A DNA stretch of 15,892 nucleotides from a bacterium (GTDB taxonomy: Bacteria > Patescibacteriota > Gracilibacteria > UBA1369 > GCA-2718715), in the NCBI GenBank assembly GCA_030426295.1, contig JAUHYY010000011.1, positions 1 to 15,892 of the forward strand. The letters run 5' to 3'. This document shows positions 5,686-13,928 of the stretch, in pieces (the first letter of the stretch is position 1; each line of letters begins with the position of its first letter). The translations under genes and the position numbers were made by a program. The notes beneath the pieces are model-generated. The model searched no databases. It was given only the letters and a program-made list of their open reading frames with translations, and was not told the origin of the DNA.

Positions 5686-8004
5686 ATGGCTAAAAAAAGA
5701 AGAAAAAGAAGAAGAACAACCCAGGTTAAAGAACCAGGAATTCTTGACGTACTTCTTTGGGGAGAAAAACCCAACAGAAAACGTAGAAAAAGCAAAAAAC
5801 AAAAACAAAAAGAACAATGGAACTTCGAAGTTGCAGAAAACGTAGCTAGAGAAGTTTGGGCAGTAATATTCTTATCAACAGGTATCCTTATCACATTAAG
5901 TTTAAGCGATCAGCTAGGCCTAATCGGTAAATGGATGAACACATTCCTAAAACCAATTTTCGGTTACGGACTATACGGGCTACCCCCAATCTTCTTCGGA
6001 ATTTCAGTACTATTATTCTTATCAAAGAGCCTAAAAATAACTCTCGCAAAACTAACAGGTATAGGCCTCTTTATAATCTCATTATTATCTATAATCCATC
6101 TATCAGTTCCAGCTGACCAAATTCTAGACTTCGCTAAAAATGGTACATACGGTGGATACATGGGATTCATCACTAACTTCCTACTTCGAGACTTGCTTAA
6201 AGTTGGGAATCTTGGTTCAAGCATCCTCTTTATTACAACTTTCTTAATATCACTCCTACTTACATTTGAAGTTTCAATTAAAGAAGGAATGAATATGCTG
6301 TTTGGATTAGAAAACAAAGAAACAGAAAAAACAAAAACCAAAAAAGCTGCAATCGAAAAGGAACCTAAGCAAACAACTCTTAAGCAAATTCCTGACGAAG
6401 CAACTGGAATCAACATTATTAAGCCAGAAGCTATAAACAAAGATGACGCCAAAGAGGTTCAAACTAAAGACGAAAGCCAAACAGAACTATTCACAGAAGA
6501 AGTAGAAATAATCAACCACAAAGACGACAAAGAAACAGAAGAAGAATCAACTCTAGAAAAAGTAATCGATTGGGAGTTTCCTTCTGTCGAATTACTTGAT
6601 AAAGAAAGTGGAAAAATCACTTCAAACGATAAGTTCCTAATCGAAAGCGCAGAGAAAATTAAAAACAAACTCGACCAGTTCGATATTTCAGTAAAAATGG
6701 GTGACGTGCATGTAGGTCCAACAGTAATTCAATACACCTTAAAACCACATGAAGGTGTTAAGCTATCAAAAATCACATCGCTCAAGAACGATTTAGCGCT
6801 TGCACTAGCCGCAAAATCAATCCGTATTGAAGCACCTATTCCAGGTAAAGCTCTAGTGGGTATCGAAGTTCCAAGTGAAGACAGAACTGTTGTTAGACTT
6901 AAAGAAATGCTCAAAGCACCTTCTTTTGCAAAGATGGTTAGTGAAAATAAATTAGCATTCCCACTTGGGCGAAACGTAAGTGGCGCTCCCCTATTTGCAG
7001 AACTTAACGAGATGCCACATCTACTCGTTGCAGGTGCGACTGGTGCAGGTAAATCTGTAGCTATTAACAGCTTCTTAATTTCACTCCTTTACAACAACGC
7101 ACCAGCTGATCTTAAATTAATTCTAATCGATCCAAAACAAGTAGAGTTAAGAGACTACAACGGTATTCCACATCTATTAACTCCAGTAATTACTGATCCA
7201 GAAAAAGCTGCCAATTCCCTTAAATGGGCAGTTGCAGAAATGACACGTAGATATAACACTCTTTCAGAGGCCGGGTGCAGAAATATTGATGAATACAATA
7301 AAGAAGAAGGAAGACTCAAAAAAATGCCTAAAATCGTGATTCTAATCGACGAGCTAGCTGATCTTATGATGGCATGTGGTAAAGAAGTAGAATCAGCAAT
7401 TTGTAGAATTGCTCAAATGGCTCGTGCAGTTGGTATCCATTTGATCATTGCAACTCAAAGACCATCTGTAGATGTAATTACGGGTCTTATTAAAGCCAAT
7501 ATTCCAACTCGTATCTCATTCGCAGTTACATCACAAATTGACTCAAGAACAATTCTAGATGCAAGTGGTGCCGAAGACCTTCTTGGTAAAGGTGACATGC
7601 TATATCTTAAAAAAGACCTAAGTAAACCAATCAGAGTACAAGGTATATACATTTCTCCTAAAGAAATTAAAAAAGTAACAAACAAGCTAAAACTCACATT
7701 AGAGCCAGATTATAAAGAAGAAATTACTCAAAAACCTTCTAAAGCTAATAACAAAGCGGGTGGTGGATCAGGTTCTGATGAAGATGAATTATACGATGAT
7801 GCAGTTGAAGTAATCATCCAAAATAAAAAGGCTTCTGCCTCTCTATTACAACGAAAACTCAAGATTGGGTACGCAAGAGCTGCTAGATTACTAGATATAC
7901 TAGAAGAAAACGGTGTTGTTGGTCCAGTTAATGGGGCCAAACCACGTGAAATCTATCTTGAAGCAGTAAAACCTGCCGAACCTGAAGTAGAAGTAGCAGA
8001 TTAG
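5686..8004 (+). CDS. ftsK: FtsK/SpoIIIE-family DNA translocase
   Basis: The 772-residue membrane-anchored ATPase pumps chromosomal DNA through the closing septum. After a very basic N-terminus (MAKKRRKRRR) come about four membrane helices between residues 60 and 205. A charged linker (about 210-300), rich in Glu and Lys, follows. The motor begins near 315 with an FtsK alpha/beta domain (VGPTVIQYTL). Walker A is GATGAGKS at 450-457, Walker B is VILIDELADL at 551-560, and an arginine-finger region reads ATQRPSVDVITG. The C-terminal winged-helix gamma domain (about 700-765, SASLLQRKLKIGYARAARLL) reads the orienting DNA motifs (KOPS-like). The length is normal for SpoIIIE-type proteins. Its TAG stop interlocks with the TAA of the opposite gene (TTAG at 8001-8004). 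No Shine-Dalgarno sequence precedes the ATG. Confidence 0.97.
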   Translation: MAKKRRKRRRTTQVKEPGILDVLLWGEKPNRKRRKSKKQKQKEQWNFEVAENVAREVWAVIFLSTGILITLSLSDQLGLIGKWMNTFLKPIFGYGLYGLPPIFFGISVLLFLSKSLKITLAKLTGIGLFIISLLSIIHLSVPADQILDFAKNGTYGGYMGFITNFLLRDLLKVGNLGSSILFITTFLISLLLTFEVSIKEGMNMLFGLENKETEKTKTKKAAIEKEPKQTTLKQIPDEATGINIIKPEAINKDDAKEVQTKDESQTELFTEEVEIINHKDDKETEEESTLEKVIDWEFPSVELLDKESGKITSNDKFLIESAEKIKNKLDQFDISVKMGDVHVGPTVIQYTLKPHEGVKLSKITSLKNDLALALAAKSIRIEAPIPGKALVGIEVPSEDRTVVRLKEMLKAPSFAKMVSENKLAFPLGRNVSGAPLFAELNEMPHLLVAGATGAGKSVAINSFLISLLYNNAPADLKLILIDPKQVELRDYNGIPHLLTPVITDPEKAANSLKWAVAEMTRRYNTLSEAGCRNIDEYNKEEGRLKKMPKIVILIDELADLMMACGKEVESAICRIAQMARAVGIHLIIATQRPSVDVITGLIKANIPTRISFAVTSQIDSRTILDASGAEDLLGKGDMLYLKKDLSKPIRVQGIYISPKEIKKVTNKLKLTLEPDYKEEITQKPSKANNKAGGGSGSDEDELYDDAVEVIIQNKKASASLLQRKLKIGYARAARLLDILEENGVVGPVNGAKPREIYLEAVKPAEPEVEVAD

Positions 8005-9137
8005 AGATAAATACTACTAAAATCTAGATCTTCTCCTGTCATAGTTCTGTAAGATTCAACAAGTCGAAGCCTTTGAACTTCACTTAAATTTAATTGTCCA
8101 CTCATAATACCAAGAGATACATATCTTTCAATATAGTAATTTCTTAAATTAACATCTTCCGGATGATTTGCTCTTACAAATTCTATTGCACTATTATACA
8201 TAGAAAAAGCTTCTTGATGTGCTCCAAGAGAAACTAACATTTGAGTTAATTGAAAATAATCATTATGTGTTTGCGGATTTAATACCAATGCTCGGCCAGT
8301 TCTTGTTTGAAAATCTGTTTGTGTAGCTTCTGCAAGCCTATCATTACCAGATAATCTTGCAGCCAAAGCAAAAACTTTATTTCGCCATTCATATTCAACA
8401 CTGTTAACATCGGTAGCTCTAATCTGATCTAACATTAATCTCATAGCAGCACTTCTACCAGCATTATCTGTAGATAAAGCAAAAGCAATTTCTGTTCTCC
8501 TGAAATCAGCATGTTCATCCTGACATCTTGGAGGCAAATCATCCGTACCTTGTAGTGACAAATGATAATCACCAACAAAATCACACATTCGTAAATACTC
8601 ACCATGTTCATCACCAGATCTCGCTCCATAATCCTCCCTTAATTCTGCCATTCTAGACGCATAATCATTACTAAATGCTTCTAAAATTTGTTCGTTACTA
8701 GCCTCATTAGTTTCTGGTTCATCATCTTCCAGAAGGTCTGTTTGAGTAAATTGACCAGGATTAGAATAAAAGAAACTATTATTATTGTTGTTATTGTTAA
8801 CTATATGTAATCTGCCATCTTGCCCCACAACAACTCCTGACTGATTGCCTTCAACCTCTTCGTTCGGATCTTCAGTATCTCCCTGTGTAGCAGGTACAAC
8901 TTGGGTATTCACTCCACCTGGAACTCCAAAATGAAAATTATTATTATTGTTATTATTATTAACAATATTCACTCCTCTATTTCCACGATTTGCCAGCGCA
9001 TCTCTTAAAGCAGCAGTGGTTGCATCCATTCTGGCTAAAATGTCAGCATGCGATGGATTCTGAGGACCTGATTCAGTTGGTCCTCTACCTTCTTGACCTT
9101 CTTCCCTAGGCCCCTCATCATTTCTTCTTGTTGCCAT
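8001..9137 (-). CDS. Protein of unknown function with two asparagine runs and a helical C-terminal half
   Basis: I do not recognise this 378-residue protein. From ATG 9137 it starts with a charged, disordered-looking stretch (about 1-33) and a short helix (about 31-50). Two similar units follow, each ending in IVN: an 8-Asn run (60-67) before FHFG, and a 7-Asn run (114-120) before SFFYS. Between and after them are acidic, low-complexity linkers. Residues about 145-378 are helical, with Ala/Leu-rich segments such as AFALSTDNAGRSAAMRLML and YNSAIEFVRANHPEDVNLRNYYIERY, which suggest TPR-like helical repeats. No signal peptide or membrane helix is seen, so it should be cytosolic. A TTG at 9155 would add six residues, but the minus-strand promoter predicts a transcript start near there, so ATG 9137 is preferred. 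It converges on ftsK with interlocked stops. Confidence 0.75.
   Translation of the reverse strand: MATRRNDEGPREEGQEGRGPTESGPQNPSHADILARMDATTAALRDALANRGNRGVNIVNNNNNNNNFHFGVPGGVNTQVVPATQGDTEDPNEEVEGNQSGVVVGQDGRLHIVNNNNNNNSFFYSNPGQFTQTDLLEDDEPETNEASNEQILEAFSNDYASRMAELREDYGARSGDEHGEYLRMCDFVGDYHLSLQGTDDLPPRCQDEHADFRRTEIAFALSTDNAGRSAAMRLMLDQIRATDVNSVEYEWRNKVFALAARLSGNDRLAEATQTDFQTRTGRALVLNPQTHNDYFQLTQMLVSLGAHQEAFSMYNSAIEFVRANHPEDVNLRNYYIERYVSLGIMSGQLNLSEVQRLRLVESYRTMTGEDLDFSSIYL
8778..8798 (-). repeat. Asn-codon microsatellite (7 codons)
   Basis: Seven consecutive Asn codons (mixed AAT and AAC on the minus strand) encode residues 114-120 of the unknown protein. The mix of codons argues against a very recent slippage event. 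Confidence 0.8.
8937..8960 (-). repeat. Asn-codon microsatellite (8 codons)
   Basis: Eight consecutive Asn codons (seven AAT, one AAC on the minus strand) encode residues 60-67 of the unknown protein. Both runs follow Ile-Val and precede aromatic residues, so they look like two copies of one unit. Confidence 0.8.
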
Positions 9138-9161
9138 AATAATTTTACTAAACAATATAAT

Positions 9162-9190
9162 ATTATACTATAAACAAAGAGATTTTGCAA
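9162..9190 (-). promoter_or_regulatory. Promoter of the Asn-run protein gene
   Basis: On the minus strand, TTGCAA (9190-9185, 4 of 6 to TTGACA) and a consensus TATAAT (9167-9162) are 17 bases apart. The predicted start near 9155 leaves a leader of about 18 bases before ATG 9137. Confidence 0.55.
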
Positions 9191-9224
9191 TACCTCGCCC
9201 ACTACTTAAACTAATTGGATAGAC

Positions 9225-9253
9225 TAGACTATAGAGCCAAATTTTGGTATAAT
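9225..9253 (+). promoter_or_regulatory. Promoter of the pilin-like operon
   Basis: TAGACT (9225-9230, 4 of 6 to TTGACA) and TATAAT (9248-9253) are 17 bases apart, and TGG just before the -10 makes it an extended -10 promoter. The leader to ATG 9274 would be about 14 bases. It is divergent from the minus-strand promoter, and the two -35 boxes are about 35 bases apart. Confidence 0.65.
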
Positions 9254-9273
9254 TATTAGATTAATTATATCAA

Positions 9274-9870
9274 ATGAAAAAACTCTTTATTTCATTACTA
9301 GTAGCCCTGACAATGCTTAGCATTACACCAGCTGCATTTGCTGATGATGACGAAGCATCAGATGTTTCTAGTTCTTCTTTCGAAGAAGGATCACTAGAAG
9401 CTTGTAAAGAAGAGTTAAGACAATGGAATGACACATGTAAACAAGCTACAACAAGACAAGAAATAAACCGATGTAGAGTTGGTAAAATGTGTAATCAAAC
9501 TGGAGGTGGTGAATGGAATCTAACAGACGCAGGAACACCATTCTCAAGCGAATTTTTCAACGTACTAGACCCAGAACAAGGGCTAGTTGCTCCTGGTCAA
9601 AAAGTTGATGAAGAATCAAGATTTACAGATGCAACTGGCAACCGAGGACTTATCGGCATACTATACGTAATCCTCAACTTCTTAGCTCAAATGATAACAG
9701 TTCTTGCACTTGTAGTAATGATCGCAGGAATTTTCTTCTTAGTGACAGCAAACGGTGAAGAAAACCAAATCACAAAAGGTAAAGACGCAATTAAGTACTC
9801 GATCATTGGTATAATTTTTGTCTTACTTTCGTACACAATCGTAATATTTGTTCAATCAATCTTCTTCTAA
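9274..9870 (+). CDS. T4SS-pilin-like (VirB2/TrbC type) membrane protein 1, Cys-containing
   Basis: First of five tandem genes of one architecture. The 198-residue protein has a Sec signal peptide ending TPAAFA (cut after about Ala23). An extracytoplasmic part with four cysteines (44, 55, 67, 73) could form two disulfides. Two membrane helices lie at about 133-158 and 176-198, joined by a short polar loop, NGEENQITKGKDAIKYS. That two-helix hairpin, with an Ala/Gly-rich first helix and a Lys-bearing loop, is the pattern of VirB2/TrbC pilins and of the related T4SS_pilin family common in CPR genomes. Unlike VirB2 it keeps a sizeable N-terminal ectodomain. It could be a pilus or secretion subunit, or a structural membrane protein; no ATPase lies next to it to decide. 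The stop overlaps the next start (TAATG). Confidence 0.7.
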   Translation: MKKLFISLLVALTMLSITPAAFADDDEASDVSSSSFEEGSLEACKEELRQWNDTCKQATTRQEINRCRVGKMCNQTGGGEWNLTDAGTPFSSEFFNVLDPEQGLVAPGQKVDEESRFTDATGNRGLIGILYVILNFLAQMITVLALVVMIAGIFFLVTANGEENQITKGKDAIKYSIIGIIFVLLSYTIVIFVQSIFF

Positions 9871-10961
9871 TGAAAAACTTCCAGAAATATATCGCGATTC
9901 TCTCAATGCTTGTAGTAGGTCTAAACTTCACAAGCATACTGCATCACAACTTCCTAAGTGCTCACGTAAACTTAACAGCATTTGCGGAAGGTGAAGACGA
10001 ACCTGAAGAAGCAGAAGAACCAACTGTTTCAGAAATAGAAGGATGCGAAATTACAGAAGACGATGGAACAACAAGACTTTGTACAGAAGAAGAATACAGA
10101 GAAATGATAGTCGAACTACAAGAATTCGCTATCGCCGATGCCGAAGCAGAACAACAGGGAGTTTATATAGGATCATTAGAAGACTTCAGTATATGTCTTC
10201 CAAACGGAGTAGGAGACTCTTCTAATCCCGTATGTAACACAAAATTAGAAACTGAAAACAGAGCATTCAACCGTCTCTTAAACTCAATCGCAAATAACGA
10301 AATACGTACCGTACTCGAAGAACCTCTAGGTAATGACAACATATACAAAAGAGCACGTGTATGTAGAACTAAATTCTTAAAAGATAGATTTGGCCGACTA
10401 CAACCTGTAGGAATTTCAGACACAAACAAATACTACACACAAAATGCTGAGGAAATCAGTGACAGCACAGATGATCCAGACACAGAAACATTCTTTCATG
10501 GCAAAGAATTCTTAATCACAACAGGGCAATGTGAAGAATTTTTCGTAAAAGAGTGCCAACCTCAAAACAACAGACAAAGTACAATCGGTGCAGGTAATCC
10601 CCTTCCAATTCAAGTTACTTGTGACCAAGTACAAGTACTATTCGCAACCTCAGGTAGTGATCTAGTTAAAAGCTACGTAGGTTTAATTTATAGATGGGCC
10701 GCAGGAATAATCGGTGTAATATCTGTATTAGTAATATTGATTCAAGGTATCAGAATGAGTCAATCTGGGGGAGACCAAGGTAAAGTAGACGCTGCAAAAA
10801 CAGCAATAATCCAAAGTCTTACTGCCTTAGCGCTATTATTCTTAGCTGGTATACTACTATCAAGTATTAATCCAAACTTCTTCACACAAAGGGATCTACA
10901 AAGTAATCCTGCAGTTGAAGAAGCTGAAGAAGCAACAGGATCTGACACCGACGAATCATGA
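9870..10961 (+). CDS. T4SS-pilin-like membrane protein 2 with large Cys-rich ectodomain
   Basis: This 363-residue protein is the largest of the array. It has a long N-terminal hydrophobic segment (about 8-30), with a possible signal cleavage after AFA near residue 39, then a Glu-rich stretch. The ectodomain (about 50-270) carries eight cysteines (for example GCEIT, RLCTE, SICLP, PVCNT, GQCEE, KECQP), an even number that fits four disulfides. Two membrane helices (about 280-300 and 315-340) are linked by RMSQSGGDQGKVDAAKTAIIQ, matching the loop of the other members. An acidic tail follows. Start and stop both overlap neighbours (TAATG at 9868-9872; ATGA at 10958-10961), so the operon is translationally coupled. 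The ectodomain resembles nothing I can name. Calling it a pilin stretches the term, since such a large head would be unusual in a polymer subunit. Confidence 0.65.
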   Translation: MKNFQKYIAILSMLVVGLNFTSILHHNFLSAHVNLTAFAEGEDEPEEAEEPTVSEIEGCEITEDDGTTRLCTEEEYREMIVELQEFAIADAEAEQQGVYIGSLEDFSICLPNGVGDSSNPVCNTKLETENRAFNRLLNSIANNEIRTVLEEPLGNDNIYKRARVCRTKFLKDRFGRLQPVGISDTNKYYTQNAEEISDSTDDPDTETFFHGKEFLITTGQCEEFFVKECQPQNNRQSTIGAGNPLPIQVTCDQVQVLFATSGSDLVKSYVGLIYRWAAGIIGVISVLVILIQGIRMSQSGGDQGKVDAAKTAIIQSLTALALLFLAGILLSSINPNFFTQRDLQSNPAVEEAEEATGSDTDES

Positions 10962-11518
10962 GAAAACTAATAACTACGCTCTTATTTACAATCCTACTAC
11001 TTACAAATGCTCAACTAGTATTTGCACAGGACGACGCTCCTTCAAGAAGAGATTTGATTAGAGAATGTAAAGACACAAATCAATGTTCTGAGAGAGAAAC
11101 TTTCGGCGAAAGAAGAGATTGTAGACAAGCTTGTAGAGCAGAAGCGAGTAACCAAATCGAATACGCAGAAGCTGGTGAAATCGGTAACCAAGGAGAAGAA
11201 AGAAGAACTATATTACCGCCTACAGAAAAACCAACAAGTCTTCCTGGTCCAAACCTTACTGGAAACACAGGTAATGATGCTCGTGAATATATAATAAACA
11301 GATTCTTACCTTCGGTAGCAAAAAGATTAACAACGATAGTAGCTGTACTTTCTCTACTAGGACTTGTTTACTCAGGTATATTATTCTTCACAGCCGCAGG
11401 TGTTTCAGACAAATTCGATAAAGCTAAAAAAGCTGCAATTTACTCTGTCGTAGGTTTAGTAATTGCATTAATGAGCTTCACAATTGTTCAAATTATTAAC
11501 TTACTACCTCTAGGATAA
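10958..11518 (+). CDS. T4SS-pilin-like membrane protein 3, Cys-containing
   Basis: The 186-residue protein has a signal peptide MRKLITTLLFTILLLTNAQL ending VFA (cut after Ala23). The ectodomain has four cysteines (37, 43, 55, 59) within an Arg/Glu-rich segment, and a Pro-rich linker follows at about 82-100. Two membrane helices (about 125-148 and 162-184) flank the loop GVSDKFDKAKKAAIYS. The cysteine count matches member 1 although the spacing differs. The signal peptide is nearly identical to that of the next gene, down to the first 20 bases, which points to a tandem duplication with later change of the middle part. The gene overlaps the previous stop by four bases (ATGA) and the next start by one (TAATG). 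Confidence 0.7.
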   Translation: MRKLITTLLFTILLLTNAQLVFAQDDAPSRRDLIRECKDTNQCSERETFGERRDCRQACRAEASNQIEYAEAGEIGNQGEERRTILPPTEKPTSLPGPNLTGNTGNDAREYIINRFLPSVAKRLTTIVAVLSLLGLVYSGILFFTAAGVSDKFDKAKKAAIYSVVGLVIALMSFTIVQIINLLPLG

Positions 11519-11949
11519 TGAGAAAACTAATAACTACATTACTGATTTCTGTACTACTGCTAACAAATGTACAGCTGGCATTTGCTCAAATTCAAAACGA
11601 TCCAAATGCACCAGAAACAATTGATCAATTTCTAGACAGACTTGTACCAGACCAAAACGAACTTTTTGGTGACTCAGACAAACTAGACAATGGAGAAGTA
11701 AAACTTGCCGAAGGTGATTTAGAACAAGAAATCGCTCCAAGATTCGTAAGAATAATCGTTCAATTCTCAGCACTTGCAGGTCTTATATTAATGGTATTCG
11801 CAGGTGTTAGACTAATTCTTGCACGTGACAACGAAGAAGAAGTTAAAAAAGCAAAAGACACAATGATCTATGCTCTAATAGGAGTAATCGTAATATCTGG
11901 ATCATTCGCGATAATCGTTGGAATACTAAGAATCTTTGACAACCTTTAA
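11518..11949 (+). CDS. T4SS-pilin-like membrane protein 4
   Basis: The 143-residue protein has a signal peptide MRKLITTLLISVLLLTNVQL ending AFA (cut after Ala23). A short cysteine-free acidic ectodomain (about 24-75) precedes two membrane helices (about 78-100 and 115-140). The loop ARDNEEEVKKAKDTMIYALIG is typical of the family. Size and layout are closest to ordinary VirB2/TrbC-type pilins (about 100-140 residues). It begins inside the previous stop (TAATG) and ends one base before the next ATG. The signal peptide is a near copy of the upstream gene's. As the smallest complete members, this protein and the next are the best candidates for true polymer-forming pilins. Confidence 0.75.
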   Translation: MRKLITTLLISVLLLTNVQLAFAQIQNDPNAPETIDQFLDRLVPDQNELFGDSDKLDNGEVKLAEGDLEQEIAPRFVRIIVQFSALAGLILMVFAGVRLILARDNEEEVKKAKDTMIYALIGVIVISGSFAIIVGILRIFDNL

Positions 11950-11950
11950 A

Positions 11951-12343
11951 ATGAAAAACTTGATTAAATACAACTTATTTCGAGTACTACTAGCGGGATC
12001 AACACTCCTTGCTCCTAAAGCAGCACTTGCTCAAATTGATCTACCAGAAGAGATTCGCCCGGAATTCCTGCCAGATATCGGTAAAGACGGAACAGCCGAA
12101 GAAAAAATCTATGCCGTTGTTGGGGACACCCTAATTGTAGCGATGCAAGTTATTGGTGGACTAGCAATCATAATGATTATAGTAGCAGGTATCAGATACG
12201 TAATTGCACGAGGTGAAGAAGATGAAGTTACAAAAGCAAAAACAACTCTAATGTGGACTATAGGTGGTCTAATACTTTTATTCCTAGTCCTAGCTATTAT
12301 CAACTTCGTAGTAAAACTTACACTAGTTACAAACGAAGCTTAA
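11951..12343 (+). CDS. T4SS-pilin-like membrane protein 5
   Basis: The 130-residue protein starts at ATG 11951, one base after the upstream stop. A TTG at 11936 is in frame but would overlap that gene, and the chain from the ATG already begins with a good signal peptide (MKNLIKYNLFRVLLAGSTLL, cut after ALA near residue 27). A short cysteine-free ectodomain is followed by two membrane helices (about 60-85 and 97-122) with the loop ARGEEDEVTKAKTTLMWTIGG, the family hallmark. It is the last gene of the five-gene operon. Its TAA stop interlocks with the TAA of metG on the other strand (TTAA at 12340-12343), leaving no room for a terminator between them. Confidence 0.75.
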   Translation: MKNLIKYNLFRVLLAGSTLLAPKAALAQIDLPEEIRPEFLPDIGKDGTAEEKIYAVVGDTLIVAMQVIGGLAIIMIIVAGIRYVIARGEEDEVTKAKTTLMWTIGGLILLFLVLAIINFVVKLTLVTNEA

Positions 12344-13833
12344 ACCTCTACCCTAGGGAACAAAGGCTCTGCTGTACCAACTTGATGACCATCATCAATT
12401 GTACTTTCTAAATCAGCAAAACTAATATTTGATTCTAAATTCAAGTAACCAAATACTTTTTCAACTGTACCTGGAATAAAAGGCCAAAGCATAATTGAAG
12501 CTCGTCTTACTCCTTCAACAAGATTACTAAGTACTTTAGTTGCTTCTTCAACATTCCCCTCTTTCATCAGCGCCCAAGGCTTAGTTTCTTCAATCAAAGT
12601 ATTTAACGTATCTAAATATCTTAAAACTTCTTCAACAGCTTTTTTAAGATCAAAACCTTCAACATATTCAGAATACTTTTCAAATACTCCATTAAACCCC
12701 TCAACATCAAACTCACTCTTAATATTAACATCATACTTATTCACCATAGCTAAAACTCGACTAACCAAATTACCATAATTGTTTGCAAGATCAGACGAAT
12801 ACACAATCGCAAAACGCTCTTTACTAAAATCCCCATCATCCCCTGTTGGAACCTCACGAGTTAGATAGAAACGAAGAGCATCAAGTCCGTACTGTTCAAT
12901 AATTTCTGATGGATCAACTACATTACCAAGTGACTTACTCATTTTTTGCCCCTCAGAAGTAATAAACCCATGCACTCCAAGAGCCTTTGGAATTTCAATT
13001 CCAGCAGACAAAAGCATTCCGATCCAAATTCCTCCATGGAACCTTAAGATGTCTTTACCAATCATTTGAAGATCACAAGGCCAATACTTTTCAAAGTTTG
13101 ACTCATCATCACTACCATAACCTAAACATGTTATGTAATTCGAAAGTGCATCACACCAGACATACATAACCTGATCATCATCATCAGGAACATTCACTCC
13201 CCAAGGCAATACTTTCTTAGGTCTAGAAAAACTAACATCCTTAAGACCTTCCTCACAAAGAGCAAGCATCTCATTTCTACGACCTTCTGGGTAAATCTTC
13301 AAAGTATCAGACTCAATCAAATCTTTTATCTGATCAGAGTATTTTGATAACTTAAAGAAATAGTTTTCTTCTTTCAATTTCTCAGGTTCTTTCAAATGAT
13401 TCGGGCACTTACCATCAACTAAATCCTTTTCGTTCAAATAAGCTTCACATCCTACACAATAAAGCCCTTCATAACTGTCTTTATAAATATCACCTGCTTC
13501 ATCTAATTTCGACCATAACTTTTGAGCACCTTTCTTATGATGATCCGAAGAAGTTCTAATCCAAACATCATACTCAACATTCAAAAGCTTACAAACATTA
13601 ACAAAAGTTTGATTGTTTTTATCAACCATCTCTTGGATCTCTAGACCTTGATCTTTAGCAGTTTTATAGATTTTACTACCGTGTTCATCAGTACCATTTT
13701 GATAAAATACGTCTTCACCTTTCAAAATATGATAACGACGAATCGCATCAGCAAAAATGTACTCTAAAACATGCCCCATATGTGGTTTACCGTTCACATA
13801 AGCAATCGCATTACATAGGTAAAATTTATTCAT
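12340..13833 (-). CDS. metG: Methionyl-tRNA synthetase
   Basis: The 497-residue cytosolic enzyme charges tRNA-Met with methionine using ATP, and is essential for all translation starts. It is a class Ia synthetase: the HIGH motif appears as HMGH (18-21) and KMSKS is intact at 297-301. A zinc knuckle in the connective domain has Cys126, Cys129, Cys143 and His146 (CxxC...CxxH). NGTDEHG (46-52) is a typical family motif. A helical anticodon-binding domain covers about 350-490. The C-terminal EMAP-like tRNA-binding domain seen in longer MetRS forms is absent, giving the short form. ATG 13833 is the only sensible start. It is divergent from gltX, with 95 bases between them, and its stop overlaps the last pilin-like gene. 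Confidence 0.97.
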   Translation of the reverse strand: MNKFYLCNAIAYVNGKPHMGHVLEYIFADAIRRYHILKGEDVFYQNGTDEHGSKIYKTAKDQGLEIQEMVDKNNQTFVNVCKLLNVEYDVWIRTSSDHHKKGAQKLWSKLDEAGDIYKDSYEGLYCVGCEAYLNEKDLVDGKCPNHLKEPEKLKEENYFFKLSKYSDQIKDLIESDTLKIYPEGRRNEMLALCEEGLKDVSFSRPKKVLPWGVNVPDDDDQVMYVWCDALSNYITCLGYGSDDESNFEKYWPCDLQMIGKDILRFHGGIWIGMLLSAGIEIPKALGVHGFITSEGQKMSKSLGNVVDPSEIIEQYGLDALRFYLTREVPTGDDGDFSKERFAIVYSSDLANNYGNLVSRVLAMVNKYDVNIKSEFDVEGFNGVFEKYSEYVEGFDLKKAVEEVLRYLDTLNTLIEETKPWALMKEGNVEEATKVLSNLVEGVRRASIMLWPFIPGTVEKVFGYLNLESNISFADLESTIDDGHQVGTAEPLFPRVEV

Positions 13834-13865
13834 GATGAAGATGTTTAAAGGTCAGAAATGAGAAT

Positions 13866-13905
13866 ATCACTTAATATTGTGATTTAAAAGCCAATAAATT
13901 AATAT
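13866..13905 (+). promoter_or_regulatory. Weak candidate gltX promoter with small hairpin
   Basis: TTGTGA (13877-13882, 4 of 6 to TTGACA) and TAATAT (13900-13905, 4 of 6 to TATAAT) are 17 bases apart and would start transcription about 17 bases before gltX. A 5-bp palindrome ATCAC/GTGAT (13866-13870, 13879-13883) with an 8-base loop overlaps the -35 and could be an operator. Both boxes are weak. Confidence 0.25.
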
Positions 13906-13928
13906 ACGCGAGACTTAAAACTAAAAAA

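Noticed and set aside
8778..8960. Two repeated Asn-codon tracts as a possible CRISPR or tandem array
   Set aside because: They are in-frame coding repeats, only two in number, with no spacer structure.
11936..11950. TTG start for the fifth pilin-like gene
   Set aside because: It would overlap the upstream gene, and ATG 11951 already gives a clean signal peptide one base after the stop.
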